From positions 69,781,117-69,845,116 of the forward strand of contig CATQJL010000112.1 in assembly GCA_958299035.1 (NCBI GenBank): a stretch of DNA of 64,000 nt, written 5' to 3'. The notes beneath the pieces are model-generated. The model did no database searches, was not told where the DNA came from, and was given only the letters and a program-made list of their open reading frames with translations. Below, one piece after another: positions 30,432-42,233 of the stretch (positions are counted from its first letter, which is position 1; every line of letters begins with the position of its first letter). This DNA is from Cylicocyclus nassatus. Taxonomy: Eukaryota > Nematoda > Chromadorea > Rhabditida > Strongylidae. The position numbers and the translations under genes were made by a program.

Positions 30432-32538
30432 CTTGCTCCGCATGGAAAGTGCAAATATGGGCAACAGTAGTCAAAGATCATCTCCTCATTCATAAACAAG
30501 CAAAGAAGGGATCAAGCGCGTGTCATGTACAGAGCCAAACAACAACGAAATATTGATTCCAGACTACCGAATTAGTGCAAATGTCTGACCCCCAGTTGCT
30601 ATCATAATTTGGAAAATTGTCGCCCATTTTGCTTCCTATCCTGCCTAACCTCTTACAATCATTAGTTTTCGAAAAGCACATTGTGATTTTGAACAATATG
30701 AAGGTTAGGGTAAGAAAATATAACCTATCAATTTTACGGGGAGTGTACCTTTGAAAATACTGCTTTTGCCTCTGGAAATAGAAAAAATAGGGGGAGCTAC
30801 GTCTCGTTGGAAGAAAAGAATCAGTCGATTCATGCGGTAGTACATTTTTCTAAATTTCTAGGAACTTTTGCTAAATTTCTAGGATTAAATGCTGAATCTC
30901 ACAAAAACCTGTCAAATACTTACTTTTGGATGCTTTTACACTGTGTAAATATTGTTGCTGCCTCTGAAAACAAATGAGCAGAGGGAGCTCGGTCTGCTGG
31001 AAGGAAAGACCCAACATATCCACTCGAAAACACATTTCTTCCAACTAGATTTTAATGTGAAAATTCACAGACTTGCTGCATTTGTTTTTGGCGGCCTCTA
31101 CTTTGTGAAATCCCTACTTTTGCCAATAAAACACAGCAGAGGGAGCTTGTCTTAATGGAAGAAAAGACCTAGTGTTCATGCGGCAGTACATTTTTGATAT
31201 AATTCCCTAGGTTTCAGTGCTGAATGTCACAAGAAGGGCTTGAAATTCAGTTTGGCCGCTTTTATTTTGCGAAAAACGTATTTCTGCTTCAAAAAGCGTA
31301 AGTCTCGAAGAAAGGAAAGCTTCAAGGACTTTATTCAACAGCGCATTTAATCTGAGGACTTTTCAGTTTCAATGCTAAATCATGCAGAAGCTCGCTTGAA
31401 ATTCACTCTTGAATACCCAGAGGGCTCATGCGACAGGACATTTTTGCTAGGATTGTCCAAGAAAAAGCTTTGAGCGAACTTTGGTCTTGCTTTAAGAAAT
31501 GACCGTTTCTTGGCGAGACGTAATAAGGAGAGTATAGGATGTGCATGATCGCGAAGCTCGGTGTGTTAGCGGCCGTTTCACAGTTCCTGAGTGTCAGCCT
31601 GAGTTTCGGGTTGAATCAGCTGTTCTACATAGATGACTGCTGAGGTGGTCTTCATGTTTAGTAGCTGTGGTGTCTGGGTAGGGTAGTTGCAAGAAGAACA
31701 GCGTAGATGATTTAAGAGTTACTCACTGTAAAAAGTTTCCTTGAGAGCATAATCTTACTTATACTACTACGTACTTACGTTGCGCCAAGCGTTGAGAAAA
31801 TGGAAATGATCTTGAAATAAAACTTTGAAATGAGCCTGATCTTGCTTCTACTACTACTTGCATTGCGAAAAAGATCGGTGAGAAAATGGGAATTCATTCT
31901 CTTGCTATTTTTAGTTGCGCGGACAGTTATCAATGTATCTGCCCCAACCCACTTGCTAGCGACCCGTAGGGTAGCCTACTGCCGCAGGATTTTTGTTAAG
32001 AATTCCTTGTTTTCAAGGCTAAATTTAAAAAAATCCCTAAAATCCACTTCAAGCAAAAATTCTTGTGCTCTCAAAAGCAGAAAAGTAAAAAAGCTCTACA
32101 AGAAGAACACCGTAGACGATTTGAGAGTTATCATTGTAAAAAGTTTGCTTGAGAGCATGATCTTACTCTTACGAATACATGCTTACGTTTCCCCAAAAAT
32201 CGTTGAGAAAATGGAAGTCCATTTCCTTGTCATTTTAAGTTGTACGCAAATAGTTATCAGTGTATCTGCCCTAACCCACTTACTAGCGACCGCTAGGGTC
32301 GCTACTGCCGCAGGACATTTTTCCGAACGATTCCTTGTTTTCAAGACTAAGTTATAAAAAAAATCCTTGAAATCTATCTTAACCGCGCCTACTTCGCGAA
32401 AATTATGCTTGTGCACCCAAAAGCAGAAAAGCGAAGGAGGCTGGTCTCAAAAGAAGGTTAGTGCCATGGGCTTTACAGCAGGACCTTTTTGCTAGATTAT
32501 CCAATGGAAAGTTTCAGCGAGCTTTAGTATCGCTATAA

Positions 32539-33124
32539 AGGTGCCTTCATAGCAGCCTGTAGCCGCAGCTGGCCGCTTTGTCATAGAAGCGCAAAATTAT
32601 CAAATTCTTGCTATTTCAAGCGCAAACGCCCACGCTTTCCATCTTCCACGCTTTTTTCTCCCTGTTGGCAATTCGATCTCATATATCATACTTGTGGCCA
32701 TTGCTGTTAAAATCTTGTTGCCGTAGATTGGTTATCTTATTGGTGCTCAGTTTCCCTTCCGCAGTTGAACCATATTTCGCCAAAGTTTCTTTGCGGTGTG
32801 ATCGTCTGACTTTGGATGCGTCCAGTTTTTGCAGTGTTTATTTTTTATGCATGGTTCTGCTTCAAGTATATCCTTGGCCGGTGCTTATCTTAAATAACTT
32901 TGTAATGTGTGAAAGCGGAACTGCAGATTAGCCGCAGAGGGAGGAAAAAACGTGGAAGATGGAAAGCGTCAGCGTTTGCGCTTAAGACAGCAAGAATTTG
33001 ATGATTTTGCGCTTCTATGACAAAAGCGGCCAGCGGCGGCTACGGGCTGCCAGCGGCTGTCACCGGCTGCCAGCGGTTGCTACGAGCTGCTAGCGGCAGC
33101 TGCCGGCGCGGTATGAAGGCACCC
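32539..33124. mobile_element. Harbinger-type MITE with TAA duplication
   Basis: The element is bounded by AGGTGCCTTCATA on the left and its complement TATGAAGGCACCC on the right. The trinucleotide TAA lies on both sides (32536-32538 and 33125-33127). The arms pair over about 130 bases (32539-32670 with 32935-33124). Element B has the uninterrupted site CGCTATAAGAAACTACC at about 50198, confirming the insertion. TWA duplication and the GGTGCC-like end suggest PIF/Harbinger. A CAGCGG-rich tandem array sits at 33040-33110. Confidence 0.8.
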
Positions 33125-33959
33125 TAAGAAATGACCTCATGTATCGGGAGACATTATCAAAATGTAGAGTTGCGCATGATTGCGATGGTCGGTGTGTGCG
33201 GCCATTGCCTGAGAAGGATTCCATAAGGTTCCTTCATCCAGTGAACAGTTTATTTTTCAGAATCGTTACAGGGAATCAAAAGCTAACGTATGATTGCGGA
33301 AAGGCGTTCAAAAGAAGTTAGAGAACTGAGAGAGCTCTATGCATAAGCAATGGTATACTCGCCGATCTTTGCTAGCATGCAAAGCTCTACGTTGTCGTTC
33401 GGGGGCACTTTACGAAATTTGGTCAAAGCCGCTTTGGAAAATTTACATGTCTGGGTTTTTCAGGTACCGGAAGCTTTTGAAAACATGACACAGTTCCTGA
33501 AAATGAGCCTGAGTTTCAATTTGTATCATTTCAATGTAAAATTTCACGGGAACTGCTGAACATCTGCTTTGGCTGCTTCTACTTCGTGGAAATTCTACTT
33601 TTGCCAATAAAAACAACACAGCAGAGGGAGCTTGTCTTAAGGGTATAAAAGACCTAATGAGTACATGCCGCTTTTGGTATAATTCTTTGAGTTTCAGGCT
33701 TCTCACAAAAACATGCTTGGAATCCATTTTGGCCGCATCTACTTCGCGAAAATCGTACTTCTGCCTCAAAAATCAAAAAGAGCAGAGGAGGATTGAAGGG
33801 AGGGTAGCTTCAGCAGCTTTATGCGGCAGTGTTTCTGTTGATAATTTCTCAGTTTTAATGCTAAATTATACAGAAGCTCGCTTGAAGTCCACTTTTAACC
33901 GCTTTTACTTCGCAGAAATCATACCTCTGCCTCATATAACAAAGGAGCAAAGCGAGAGC

Positions 33960-34610
33960 TTCTTAGAGACTAGCGCCGTGCGGGCGGCTAGCGACGACCC
34001 TACAATCGCTCGTTGGTGTGTGCGATTGTACGGTTGTCAAGGGCCGTTGGCACGGTTAACGTGGGGCGCCCGCACGGTTCCTAATGCTATCCGCTTGCGC
34101 GGGAAGGTCGGCCGCTCGCTTGCAGTTGGAGTAAATTTATATGGGATATCTTGACCATTTGTCTTGATTTGTTAATCCTTTTCACATTTTGGGAACATGG
34201 GACGATGCCTGTAGCATTGGCCAAACTTTCCATGGGGAAGCTCACGCCATCACTCTTGATGACTGTGGCCTCACACAGGTTCATTCCAGCCTTGCTGGAG
34301 AAGGAACTGTTGGTAACAAGTGTCAACGCTTAGCCAGCCTAAACGCTGCGTCGTATCTTATGCAGGTACCGTTTAAGCTCACAATGTGTGAAAATAATGA
34401 GCAGAAGGTAGAGGTCACAGTTGGCCGCTTGCACGGCGACAGGTATTGCCGACCGATAAGACGGACGCATTGCTGGCCGCTCGCTCGAGCAACTGTATTG
34501 CAGGCCGTTCGCATGGTAACATTGCTTGCCGCTAGGACGGCGCTTCAGCTGTTTGCCGCACGCACGGAAACTTTAAGCTTATGTCGACCGCTTGTACGCT
34601 AACCCTTATA
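33960..34610. repeat. GC-rich degenerate minisatellite inside element A
   Basis: Two blocks (33960-34130 and 34425-34610) consist of loosely repeated GGCCGCTCGCACGGTAAC-like units about 33-38 bases apart, separated by 300 bases of ordinary sequence. The GC content contrasts sharply with the surroundings. Element B has no equivalent, so this was gained in A or lost in B. Confidence 0.5.
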
Positions 34611-35558
34611 GGAGGACCGCTCGCGTTGCGCGAATTCCTGAGTTGGTCTCGAGGGAAGGAAGGCCTAAGGGCTTCATGCAGCAGTGCATTTCTGCTAGGA
34701 ATTCCAAAAGCTCGCTTGATCCACTTTTGGCCGCCTTTACTTCGCAGAAATCATACCTCTGCCTCCTATAAATGAAGAAGCAAAGCAAATTTGGTTTTGA
34801 GGGAAGGTAGGTCCCGAGGGCTTATGCGGCAAGAATGCTAACTTATCAGAAATATTGTTTGAAACCCACTTTGGCCGCTTTTACTTTGCCGAAATCATAC
34901 TTCTGCCCCCTTTAGCAAAAAAGTAAAGGTAGCTTGGTCTCGAAGGAAAGAAAGTTCCAAGTGCTTCAAGCGGGAAACTTTTCTGCTAAGGATTTCTTAG
35001 GTTTGATGCAAAATTAGACAAAAGCTCAATTGATATCCACTTTTGGCCGCTACTACTTCGAGAAAATCGTATGCACCTAAAGGCAGAAAAAGCGAGGGAA
35101 ACTTGGTCTTAGGGGAAGGAAGGCCCAGAGGCTTCATGCGGCAGGACATGTTTGCTAAGATCGTCCAGGAGAAAGCTTTGAGCGAACTTTGGTGTTGCTT
35201 CAAGAAATGACTTCGCGAGGTATTATAAGGAGAGTATAGGACTGTGCATGATCGCGAAGCTCGATGTGTTTGCGGCCATCGCACATTCCTGAAAGTCAGC
35301 CTAAATTTCGGGTTGAATCAGCTGTTCTACATAGATGACTGCATTCGGTGATTTCCATTTTTAGGAGCTGGGGTTGAGTATTTGCAAGAAGAACAGCGTA
35401 TGTGATTTGGTAGTTAGTCGCTGTAAGAAGTTTCCTTGAGCCTGATCTTGCTTCTACTACTACTTGCACTGCGAAAAAGATCGTTAAAATGGGAATTCAT
35501 TCTCTTGCTATTCTTAGATGCACGCAGACAATTATCAATGTATCTGCCCCAGCCAGTA

Positions 35559-35581
35559 CTAGCGATCCGTAGGGTCGCTAG
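35559..35581 (+). terminator. 3' terminal hairpin of Helitron-like element A
   Basis: CTAGCGATCC-GTA-GGGTCGCTAG forms a 10-bp stem with one mismatch and ends in CTAG followed by T. In Helitrons the 3' hairpin acts as the rolling-circle transposition terminator (family knowledge), not as a transcription terminator. Confidence 0.5.
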
Positions 35582-35639
35582 TTGTAATAAAAGACGAAGC
35601 CGTTCGCAATCTAGACCAGGGACAACGATATGAGAATGT

Positions 35640-36010
35640 ATTTGTTTGCCAGAAATTGACTTATTTTACTCAGTAGAAAAAATGGAATTTGAAGAGAAAT
35701 CGAGATCTGGTGTCCTCACGAATTTGAACGAGTCGCTGTGCACGGATGCTGAGAGGCAGCCGTCAATGTTTGAAATATCGGAATCTTAAAATTCGGTAAG
35801 ACTTTGCCTAGTGAGGTTATTCGACCTGCCAAACACGAGTACCATATTCATTTGTTAAATCAAAGCCTCTTTTCATGTTCAAGATGAGAGCCTTGCCGTA
35901 AAACTACCGTAGTCTCATTAGAAAAGATGCAAACTCAGTATTGTTCTGATGATTTGCATGACAGATAATCCCTCTACACCACGTTTCAGCCAAATCTGTA
36001 TAATCTTTAA
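35640..36010. repeat. Dispersed repeat R2, copy 2
   Basis: Direct partner of 6480-7265 with a 400-base gap. It starts about 60 bases beyond the end of element A. Confidence 0.65.
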
Positions 36011-36255
36011 TTTTTTCCTGTACCATATATCTGCCGTGACCCTTAATGACAAGACAACACCCGGCAGAACGGTAGCTGCTCTTGTAGCTTCCATCTTAGC
36101 TTTCTATATATCAAAATTCGAGTGCTTCAAGCTCAAAGAAAAGAAAATTGGAAAAAAGTTGCAAAACTTTGCTAACAAACTAATAAAAGAGAAGATATGA
36201 AAAATGAACAGGTGATCGCTTACTGGCTATCACGTTTCTGTGAGGTACATATAAA

Positions 36256-36486
36256 TTATTCACTAACTCTTCTATATGTTTCCCATGATCGCCAACTCTT
36301 AAGAGACTTTATAGCATTTTCCCAATTAGTAAAATTGGTTAAACAGTTGTTTATCTTCTTCTTTAGTTCTTTGAGCTTGCAATGTCGTTGAGATAGGAAT
36401 TCGAGTGAGCATAGACGCTTTGTAAACAAACCAGTAGGATTTCGATACAGCTCATTCTCACACTTTTTTTGCTGTGATTGACACAA
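36256..36486 (-). CDS. Unidentified basic, Lys/Leu-rich frame
   Basis: A 76-codon frame has a helical, amphipathic look (LEFLSQRHCKLKELKKKI) with no stop. It lies 64 bases downstream of the acidic frame at 36550-37016 on the same strand. It could be a following exon or chance. No domain is recognised. Confidence 0.2.
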   Translation of the reverse strand: MCQSQQKKCENELYRNPTGLFTKRLCSLEFLSQRHCKLKELKKKINNCLTNFTNWENAIKSLKSWRSWETYRRVSE

Positions 36487-36549
36487 AATAAGCAGCGCAA
36501 CACTTTATTGACAAAAGTCCATAATATGGCTGCATAACTACTCGATAGT

Positions 36550-37016
36550 TTACTTTCCTTCAGACCCTCTTAGCGCTGCTTTTCTCGCTCGTTTTTCTTC
36601 CCATTTTGGTTTTAATCGCAACCATTCTTTTTGTTCTCGTTCAAAGTGGGCTTTCCTTTGTTCAGTATCATAATCCCTATTGACGTTGATCCCTGTCTCA
36701 CGTTCTCCCACGATAGGGCTTATTTGTTCGTAAAAAGAATCGTCTAATTCTGCATCACTAGCCTCCGGGATGTCATCGCTTTTCAGATCACTGTCACCGC
36801 CTTCTTGACCACGACTACTGTCGCTTGAATCGCCATCTGTGTCTCCTGAACTGGGAGCATTACTCCTTGGATCACTACCTTTTTCGAAACTTCACCTTTG
36901 ACGCTTCGGCTACCACCGTCCGCTGAATCGTCAAAATTGGTGTCTGTACCACTAACGACTTGGCCTGAACTTCCTCCTTCTGCTTCTTCTGCGACCACTG
37001 CATTGTAAACCAGCAC
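36550..37016 (-). pseudogene. Hypothetical acidic protein, C-terminal exon(s), one frameshift
   Basis: Reading leftwards, 37016-36890 encodes an acidic Ser/Gly/Asp-rich stretch (GTDTNFDDSADGGSRS). At an A5 run near 36888 the frame must shift by one base to continue in an even more acidic Ser/Asp segment. That passes into a basic, tryptophan-containing helix (REQKEWLRLKPKWEEKRARK) and ends at TAA 36552-36550. Amino-acid usage is strongly coding-like and unlike the surrounding repeats. An AG acceptor with a T-rich lead (CTTTAG near 37020) could make this an exon of a host gene. The single-A lesion could be a sequencing error or a real mutation. No family is recognised. Confidence 0.4.
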
Positions 37017-37130
37017 CTAAAGCAGTTATCTTTCCAATTTTTGTGCTGTGATGACGATGTTTCAAGACCTAAGCTTTTCATACATTTCCTCACCTGGATG
37101 CCAATAAACAGAACGATGTATTTGAGCATG

Positions 37131-39124
37131 CTTGCTTGACTCGCCCCTGCTTCTTTGCCTTTTATGGAACTCTTCCCAACAATAACTTGAGCCTTAAATT
37201 AATATCCCTTGTTAGTAACGCAGCTCTTTACGCAATACTAGTAGTCCTGATACCTGGCTCAATGGACTGGTGGTGCACTTCTGGATTTATTGCCTCCGCA
37301 TTTGTGCTCCGTAGCGGCGAGTGTTGATGTGACAGAAGACTCATTCCAGAGCTATTTTTGATATGGACTACATTGCCAGAATGATGCTACGGCAGTGACC
37401 CTAAACAAGTCGCTTACATCTCTGAACACAAATCACCACTTTCAAAGTTTCCTTGGGTTTCTTCACTTATAATCAACGTGTTCTATTTCACGTCGTACAT
37501 TATTGCGAAGTTTACCCATCAGTTTTCTGGCCTTACTCTGTGGGCCTTAATTCGAAGCAAATCAGCAAAATTTTTTCGTTTTATTAGTCTTTCTTAGACT
37601 TTTTGCATGGGCTGCGTCTTTGTTTTTTTTTGATAGTATCACAAATCACAAAATCCTTTTGCCGCGTTCTAAATATGAAGACCTCAAAACTTGAAGGGAA
37701 AGAAAATATAGATAAAACCATCGGTACATCAGTGCCCGTAAGGTAGATATCCACCCATCCAAACAAGTAATTGTTTCAAAGCTTGTATGGGAATCCAATA
37801 TATTCTTCACTCCTTACACTCAAAAAACATTAAGGAGCAATCTTTCGGAGTTTTCAGGACAGATTGATTTTTTTAATTTCTCGTTGTTCACCATGTTTTA
37901 TCGGTTATCTGACATCTATTGATGAATGTGAGTCTAGCATTTGTCCAACCAATTTTGATTTTGACTCACTTGAGATTATTTCAAGAAAATTCTATATGTC
38001 ACGAATTTGATATAGGCACTGAAGTTTAGAATAGCTAAAGATCAAGAGCAAAATAGCAAATAATCATTAGATTAATTTTTGCAAGGACTTTCACTGATCT
38101 TCAGCGGAAAGTCAAACAATCAAGGAATTTTGAGTAAATAATGAGTCTTGTCATGGTATGTAAATTTTCTTTTGAATCAAGAAACTGAAACGAAACCTCG
38201 GTATGTACGATACGGTTAAGAGGCGGGCTCTTTCGAAAATTTTGAGTCGAAAAACTTTTTCTCTGCTTTTTTCTTTGTTTTGCGACCGTTGGTATAATCG
38301 GTATATAGCTAAACGTACTAGCAAGCAAACTTGGATCTGCAGCATTTGGTCCACTCCTTCCACCCTTTTGCATATAATGGAAGATGAATTAGCCCAAGTT
38401 GTCACATCTTGCTTTTTGGCTATGTTTTTTCGTAGTAATTCTAGTGGTGGATGACATTGTCTGCATATGATTTGAAAGCTTTTCATCTCATCAAATTTGT
38501 GCTTCCTTTCTTAAACTGAAAATCTCCTAGTGGACGTATTATTTTTGGTAACCTTGTCATTACAGAAACTCTTTCTCTTTAAGGAAAGTGGTGGAAGAAA
38601 ATGAACTTTTCACCATTTTTCTCAAAGAGTAAGAATTTCTCGACTTTTTTAAGAACCAGGAAAAGGGCAGATTGAGAGTCTTAAAGAAAATTTGTAGTCT
38701 TTTATGAACGTTACAGTGTCTCGCGAGAATAAATTTACGCACGAATTAAAAAAATCATAATGAGTAAAAAATGATTTTATTTTCTAGCATACCAGTAAAT
38801 AACGAAAACAGTATCTCTCAACATATTTGATCTAGAAAGTAGGAATTTCTTCCCCAAATGCTCATCTCATTGCTTAACAACACTCAGAGATCGTAGCACG
38901 TTTTAGCACGACTGAGGAAAGATTTTTCTTCTGTTTGCAATAGAGGTTTTGATCACTTCGCATATGAAAGGAATACTTATGGATAGGTAGACAGCGTGAA
39001 ATCCAGATATCTGGAGCTGAAGGATATGAGCTTTCTTCTGAAGCTGCGATCCCCTCCTCAGCGGGGATGTTAGTGCATGCGTCCCTTAGTCTAATGGATG
39101 AATTTAGTGTACTTAGCATCGACT
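37131..39124. other. No gene seen
   Basis: Two kilobases of AT-rich sequence with only short frames. A TTTGAATCAAGAAACTGAAACG-type stretch at 38170-38240 weakly resembles 28610-28660, so part of it may be old repeat. No domain, hairpin or tandem array stands out. Confidence 0.4.
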
Positions 39125-39380
39125 CAGCTTGACTCAGGTGAGTTGCATCTTATAATATGCAAAAGTGTTCGTCTGGATACGGTGGGTGTATAGTAGGAAG
39201 TCAAATTTGGCGATCTTTCTGAATCTTTTGCTTACGGTAAGTTGTCCAATGTGCTTGCTTATTACAAACTGGGTACTCTACCACAAGCAAGAATTTATGA
39301 GACAAGAGCACCTACAGTATCCAAATGGACACCTCTATAATTTTCGTCAAGTTATAAGTCCACTCGCATTTTCCAAGGAG
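39125..39380. repeat. Inverted-duplication block, right partner 1
   Basis: Reverse complement of 28960-29230. Homology ends at about 39375, where unrelated sequence begins. Confidence 0.7.
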
Positions 39381-40619
39381 AAATTGAAACATTCTAAGGC
39401 TCGAAGGCTGGCCAGTATTAAAGGTCCACCTGGGGTTATTATTTAGTCAAGCACTAGCTAGTTCTCGGAATTTTTTTTTGGATATTGTTCAAAAGTGCCA
39501 ATTAGTTGCTTTTACCGGGCTCAGCTGTACCTTCAAAGGTCCGATTACTTGCTTTTTAAGCTTATTGGTACGCTGACAGTATTTCGCTTCTGAAGTCTGC
39601 TTTGAGTAGAAAATTGTACACCAGCCAATGTGGAAGAGACGGGATTTTATCCACCTTCTGCTTGACGACGTAGGCGGTTGGGGAAAATCTGACTTTTAGC
39701 TATTAACAAACTCAACATCGAGCGCCCGCAACTCTGTACTTGAGATCTGCTTTCTTTCTGCGATGTTCTTATAAGCAAGTAGTTTTATTGTATTGTTTGT
39801 AATAACAAATTTCGTGTACCATGGTTGAGAAATCTCTACAAGTCCCAGGGAAAACTCAGAGCTTTTCCTTATTTTTCACTTCATTAAGTATCTAGTAAAT
39901 AGATGGGATTCCAACGCACTTAAACCCAGCCGAGAAACAGATTTTCTACTCAAACACACGTTTTAACAACAAACGCTCTTCAAGTGAAAAAAGCAGATTG
40001 TTAGTTCTTGCAAAGGTAAGATAGAGCTTGACTAAAGCAGTTGTTTGACACCAATATGTATCTAACTAACAAGGGAAGCTACCTAACTTAGACGGCCTTT
40101 GGCAAAAAACACACAGTTTTGAATAGCTTCAAACGGTGATTCCAAATATGCTATTTCTAGCTGCCACGCACCATTCCGAAGCGAGTTATGGGCTTTTTCT
40201 TGCGCAAAACTGGCATGCTCACTTGACTCACGGGCATCACGTCATCATCATTTAAGTGCCTAATTCACCTGCGTTAAGCTTTTTTATGAGAAAAGATTGG
40301 ATTTGCACCATTTTGATACGTCAGCCCCTTTTTTGCAGATTTTTATCTACAGGCAGTCTTATCATGTTCGGTAGTATGCCCTCTCCTCAATTTCTTGCTC
40401 TTGCGACAGCGCACGTATGCAGCGCAAACCACTAACGCTGCACGCGCAAATTCAGCCGAAGGTTCGTCCTGATCTCGATTGGGACTGTATCTTCCTTGCC
40501 AAAAGGTCGAAAGTTGGGTAGCTTTCCTTTTAAGAAGCTAGGAGGTGTTTTTTAATGATTAGAAATTCATGTGGGCCTATAATATTGGAAAGCCTTTAAG
40601 CCTTTTTGCAAGCGTCGAT
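39381..40619. other. No gene seen
   Basis: No domain or repeat partner was identified. A G+C-richer patch lies at 40400-40480. Confidence 0.4.
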
Positions 40620-40682
40620 TATGTTTTGTCGAACAGGTTGTTGGGTGGTCGTTAATACTTTATTCGTCAATACTAATATCTT

Positions 40683-40720
40683 CGGCCTTACGTTTCAACG
40701 CTTTCGTCTTCATCAGGCCT
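40683..40720 (-). ncRNA. Hammerhead-like ribozyme motif of the Penelope-like element
   Basis: On the - strand GGC-CTGATGA is followed by a short stem-loop segment, then GAAAC and GTAAGGCC. These are the conserved strands of a hammerhead ribozyme core, with flanks GGCC/GGCC that could pair. Hammerheads are documented in Penelope-like elements (family knowledge). An extra A after CTGATGA makes stem II imperfect, so activity is uncertain. The inverted copy at 42739-42762 has the core decayed (TTGATGA and AAAAC). Confidence 0.45.
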
Positions 40721-40954
40721 GGAATGGTACAAAGCTTCATCCGCAACTTCAACCCATCAAACGTTTCCACCAGCCCCTGCTAACTCTCTGCTTTTCTCGC
40801 AATCTAGTGCTACAAAAGGCAAAAGACATACTAGGGAACTACCGCTTCGTTAGTGTTCCGTATCGGATATGATTTCGCGACGGACGGCTGAGCTACACTG
40901 AGCTGGATGTCACATAAACAATTATCATTACCTAACATAAAGCGCTAAGCGTCT

Positions 40955-41000
40955 GTCTGTTTGTCTGTCTGTGTGCGTATATATCTGTCTGTTACGAAAT
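40955..41000. repeat. GTCT-type microsatellite
   Basis: Short (GTCT)n-rich tract between the inverted Penelope-like block and unique sequence. It is present only on the left side of the pair. Confidence 0.6.
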
Positions 41001-41479
41001 TCATGGAGCGTGTTGTAGCCAAGGTCTTGAGCTCAAATTTTGGTCATAGCACTCTATCAGCATGTAGGTAAATAGTGCAAAAGCACAAGTTGATCCGATA
41101 ATTGAACCTTCAAAAACTGCGCGTCAAACGGGTCCACTCAACTTTTGGCCAACTAATGTGGGTCGGTAATTGTACTTTTTGCGAAGTTGTCGAGCTAACA
41201 AGTAAATGTGCAGACCCTACACTTAAGTCCAAAATGTGAGCAAAATTTCTATCTTCATGCAAAATCAGCACCGAGAAGGAGTGATTGGTAGACATCAGTT
41301 TCTCAAGGTTCCTTATTATTTGCGAAGATTTCTGCTCAGGAATGTAGGGAACAAAAGTAGCTGTTCTTTGAGGAAACTACCAGTTAATAACTTCAATAAC
41401 TGACCGAAATTCTCTCTTAATCTTCTACGAAAAATTTTCTTTTCCCAATTTTCCGCTCCTAAATGGAGAAGCTCATGGA

Positions 41480-42233
41480 ATGAGTAGTTGTTTACAATTC
41501 GTTCATGATGGTCAGCATCACATAGTGTGTTTCAGAGTGAACATCATGCGAGCAAGATGAAGGCATATATCTTTGATTCACCTGGTTGAGCTCCGTCAGG
41601 GCAGGCCGCTCACGCCCACGACGCACATGCGTCTCTCGCGCGCGAGTGCTCTCTGATCATTACCTAGCCTCAATTAGGTCACGAAGCCGCGCCTCTGCCG
41701 AAGCTCAGCCAGTTGAATCAATTGTAGATAGAGGAGCCAGTGCGAGCCTCTGCGAAGCAGAGGTGGAGCACTGGTAACTCACATAATGACAAAAACGGAA
41801 TGAATCAACGGTTTTAGATAAGCACTGCTTTTGTTGTTCATTTCTGGACTTTTGGCAGAAATCCAGAATGATTTTAAGACAAGACTTTCCTAGCAGCGAT
41901 CTCTTTTTCAAGTGTTAGAGTTGTGAATTTGATATCAAGTCATTCCCAACATGCAATTCGTGCTTGTATCTGCCAAGCGCAAAACCAAGTTTTTGCTCCA
42001 TTCATTTGACAAATGCCCTTCAATGCGAATGCTGAGTGTTCTCCCTGTTTCCCCAATATAGCGTCATCATATTTTAGGAATTCAAGCTGATACACAGTTC
42101 CACTTTGGCACACGCCCATTCTACCGTGCACGCATGTCACACATTGCTCCCGTATTGCGGTAATGACCGTAGAGCCTGTTACGTACGAGCTGTCTTTTGA
42201 TGTGTGCAGGTGGGAGTTGTGTATCAGCTTCAA
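41480..42233 (-). pseudogene. Penelope-like GIY-YIG endonuclease, copy 1
   Basis: On the - strand the frame opens with CVTCVHGRMGVCQSGTVYQL, a cysteine pair and the GIY-side strand. A one-base shift near 42060 then gives YIGETGRTLSIRIEGHLS, the YIG catalytic motif and the following Arg/His helix. Farther on are EIAARKVL and, with stops, a PKxN-like segment, the conserved tail of Penelope endonucleases. SLCELPVLHLCFAEARTG follows at about 41790-41745 and the protein would end near 41500. Several stops and one frameshift make it dead. Confidence 0.7.

Larger units (their letters stand above)
30108..35581 (+). mobile_element. Large Helitron-like element A
   Basis: Homology to element B (47849-56959) starts abruptly at TCTTACTATAATATC and ends at a palindrome closing in CTAG. 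Both fit Helitron termini (5'-TC, CTAG-3', hairpin at the 3' end). The flanks are A on the left and T on the right, as expected for insertion between A and T. There is no Rep/helicase gene. The interior consists of degenerate repeats of about 180-200 bases carrying landmarks such as TTGGCCGCTTTTACTTCGC and CATGCGGCAGGACATTTTTG. A longer module (31420-31990) returns at 35080-35581. The 3' stem abuts CTAG directly instead of lying about ten bases upstream, which is atypical. Confidence 0.55.

Noticed and set aside
31830..32357. 175-residue ORF with hydrophobic N-terminus in element A
   Set aside because: It is formed by two tandem copies of the 3'-end module of the Helitron-like element; the equivalent module in B at 49788 encodes a related but broken frame. 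A repeat-derived frame is more likely than a gene.
41744..41775. Hairpin CCTCTGC-GAA-GCAGAGG followed by CTGG and T, repeated at 59590-59622, looked like a Helitron 3' end
   Set aside because: On the - strand it lies inside the C-terminal coding part of the Penelope-like endonuclease (HLCFAEAR) and homology continues on the coding side, so it is not an element terminus.
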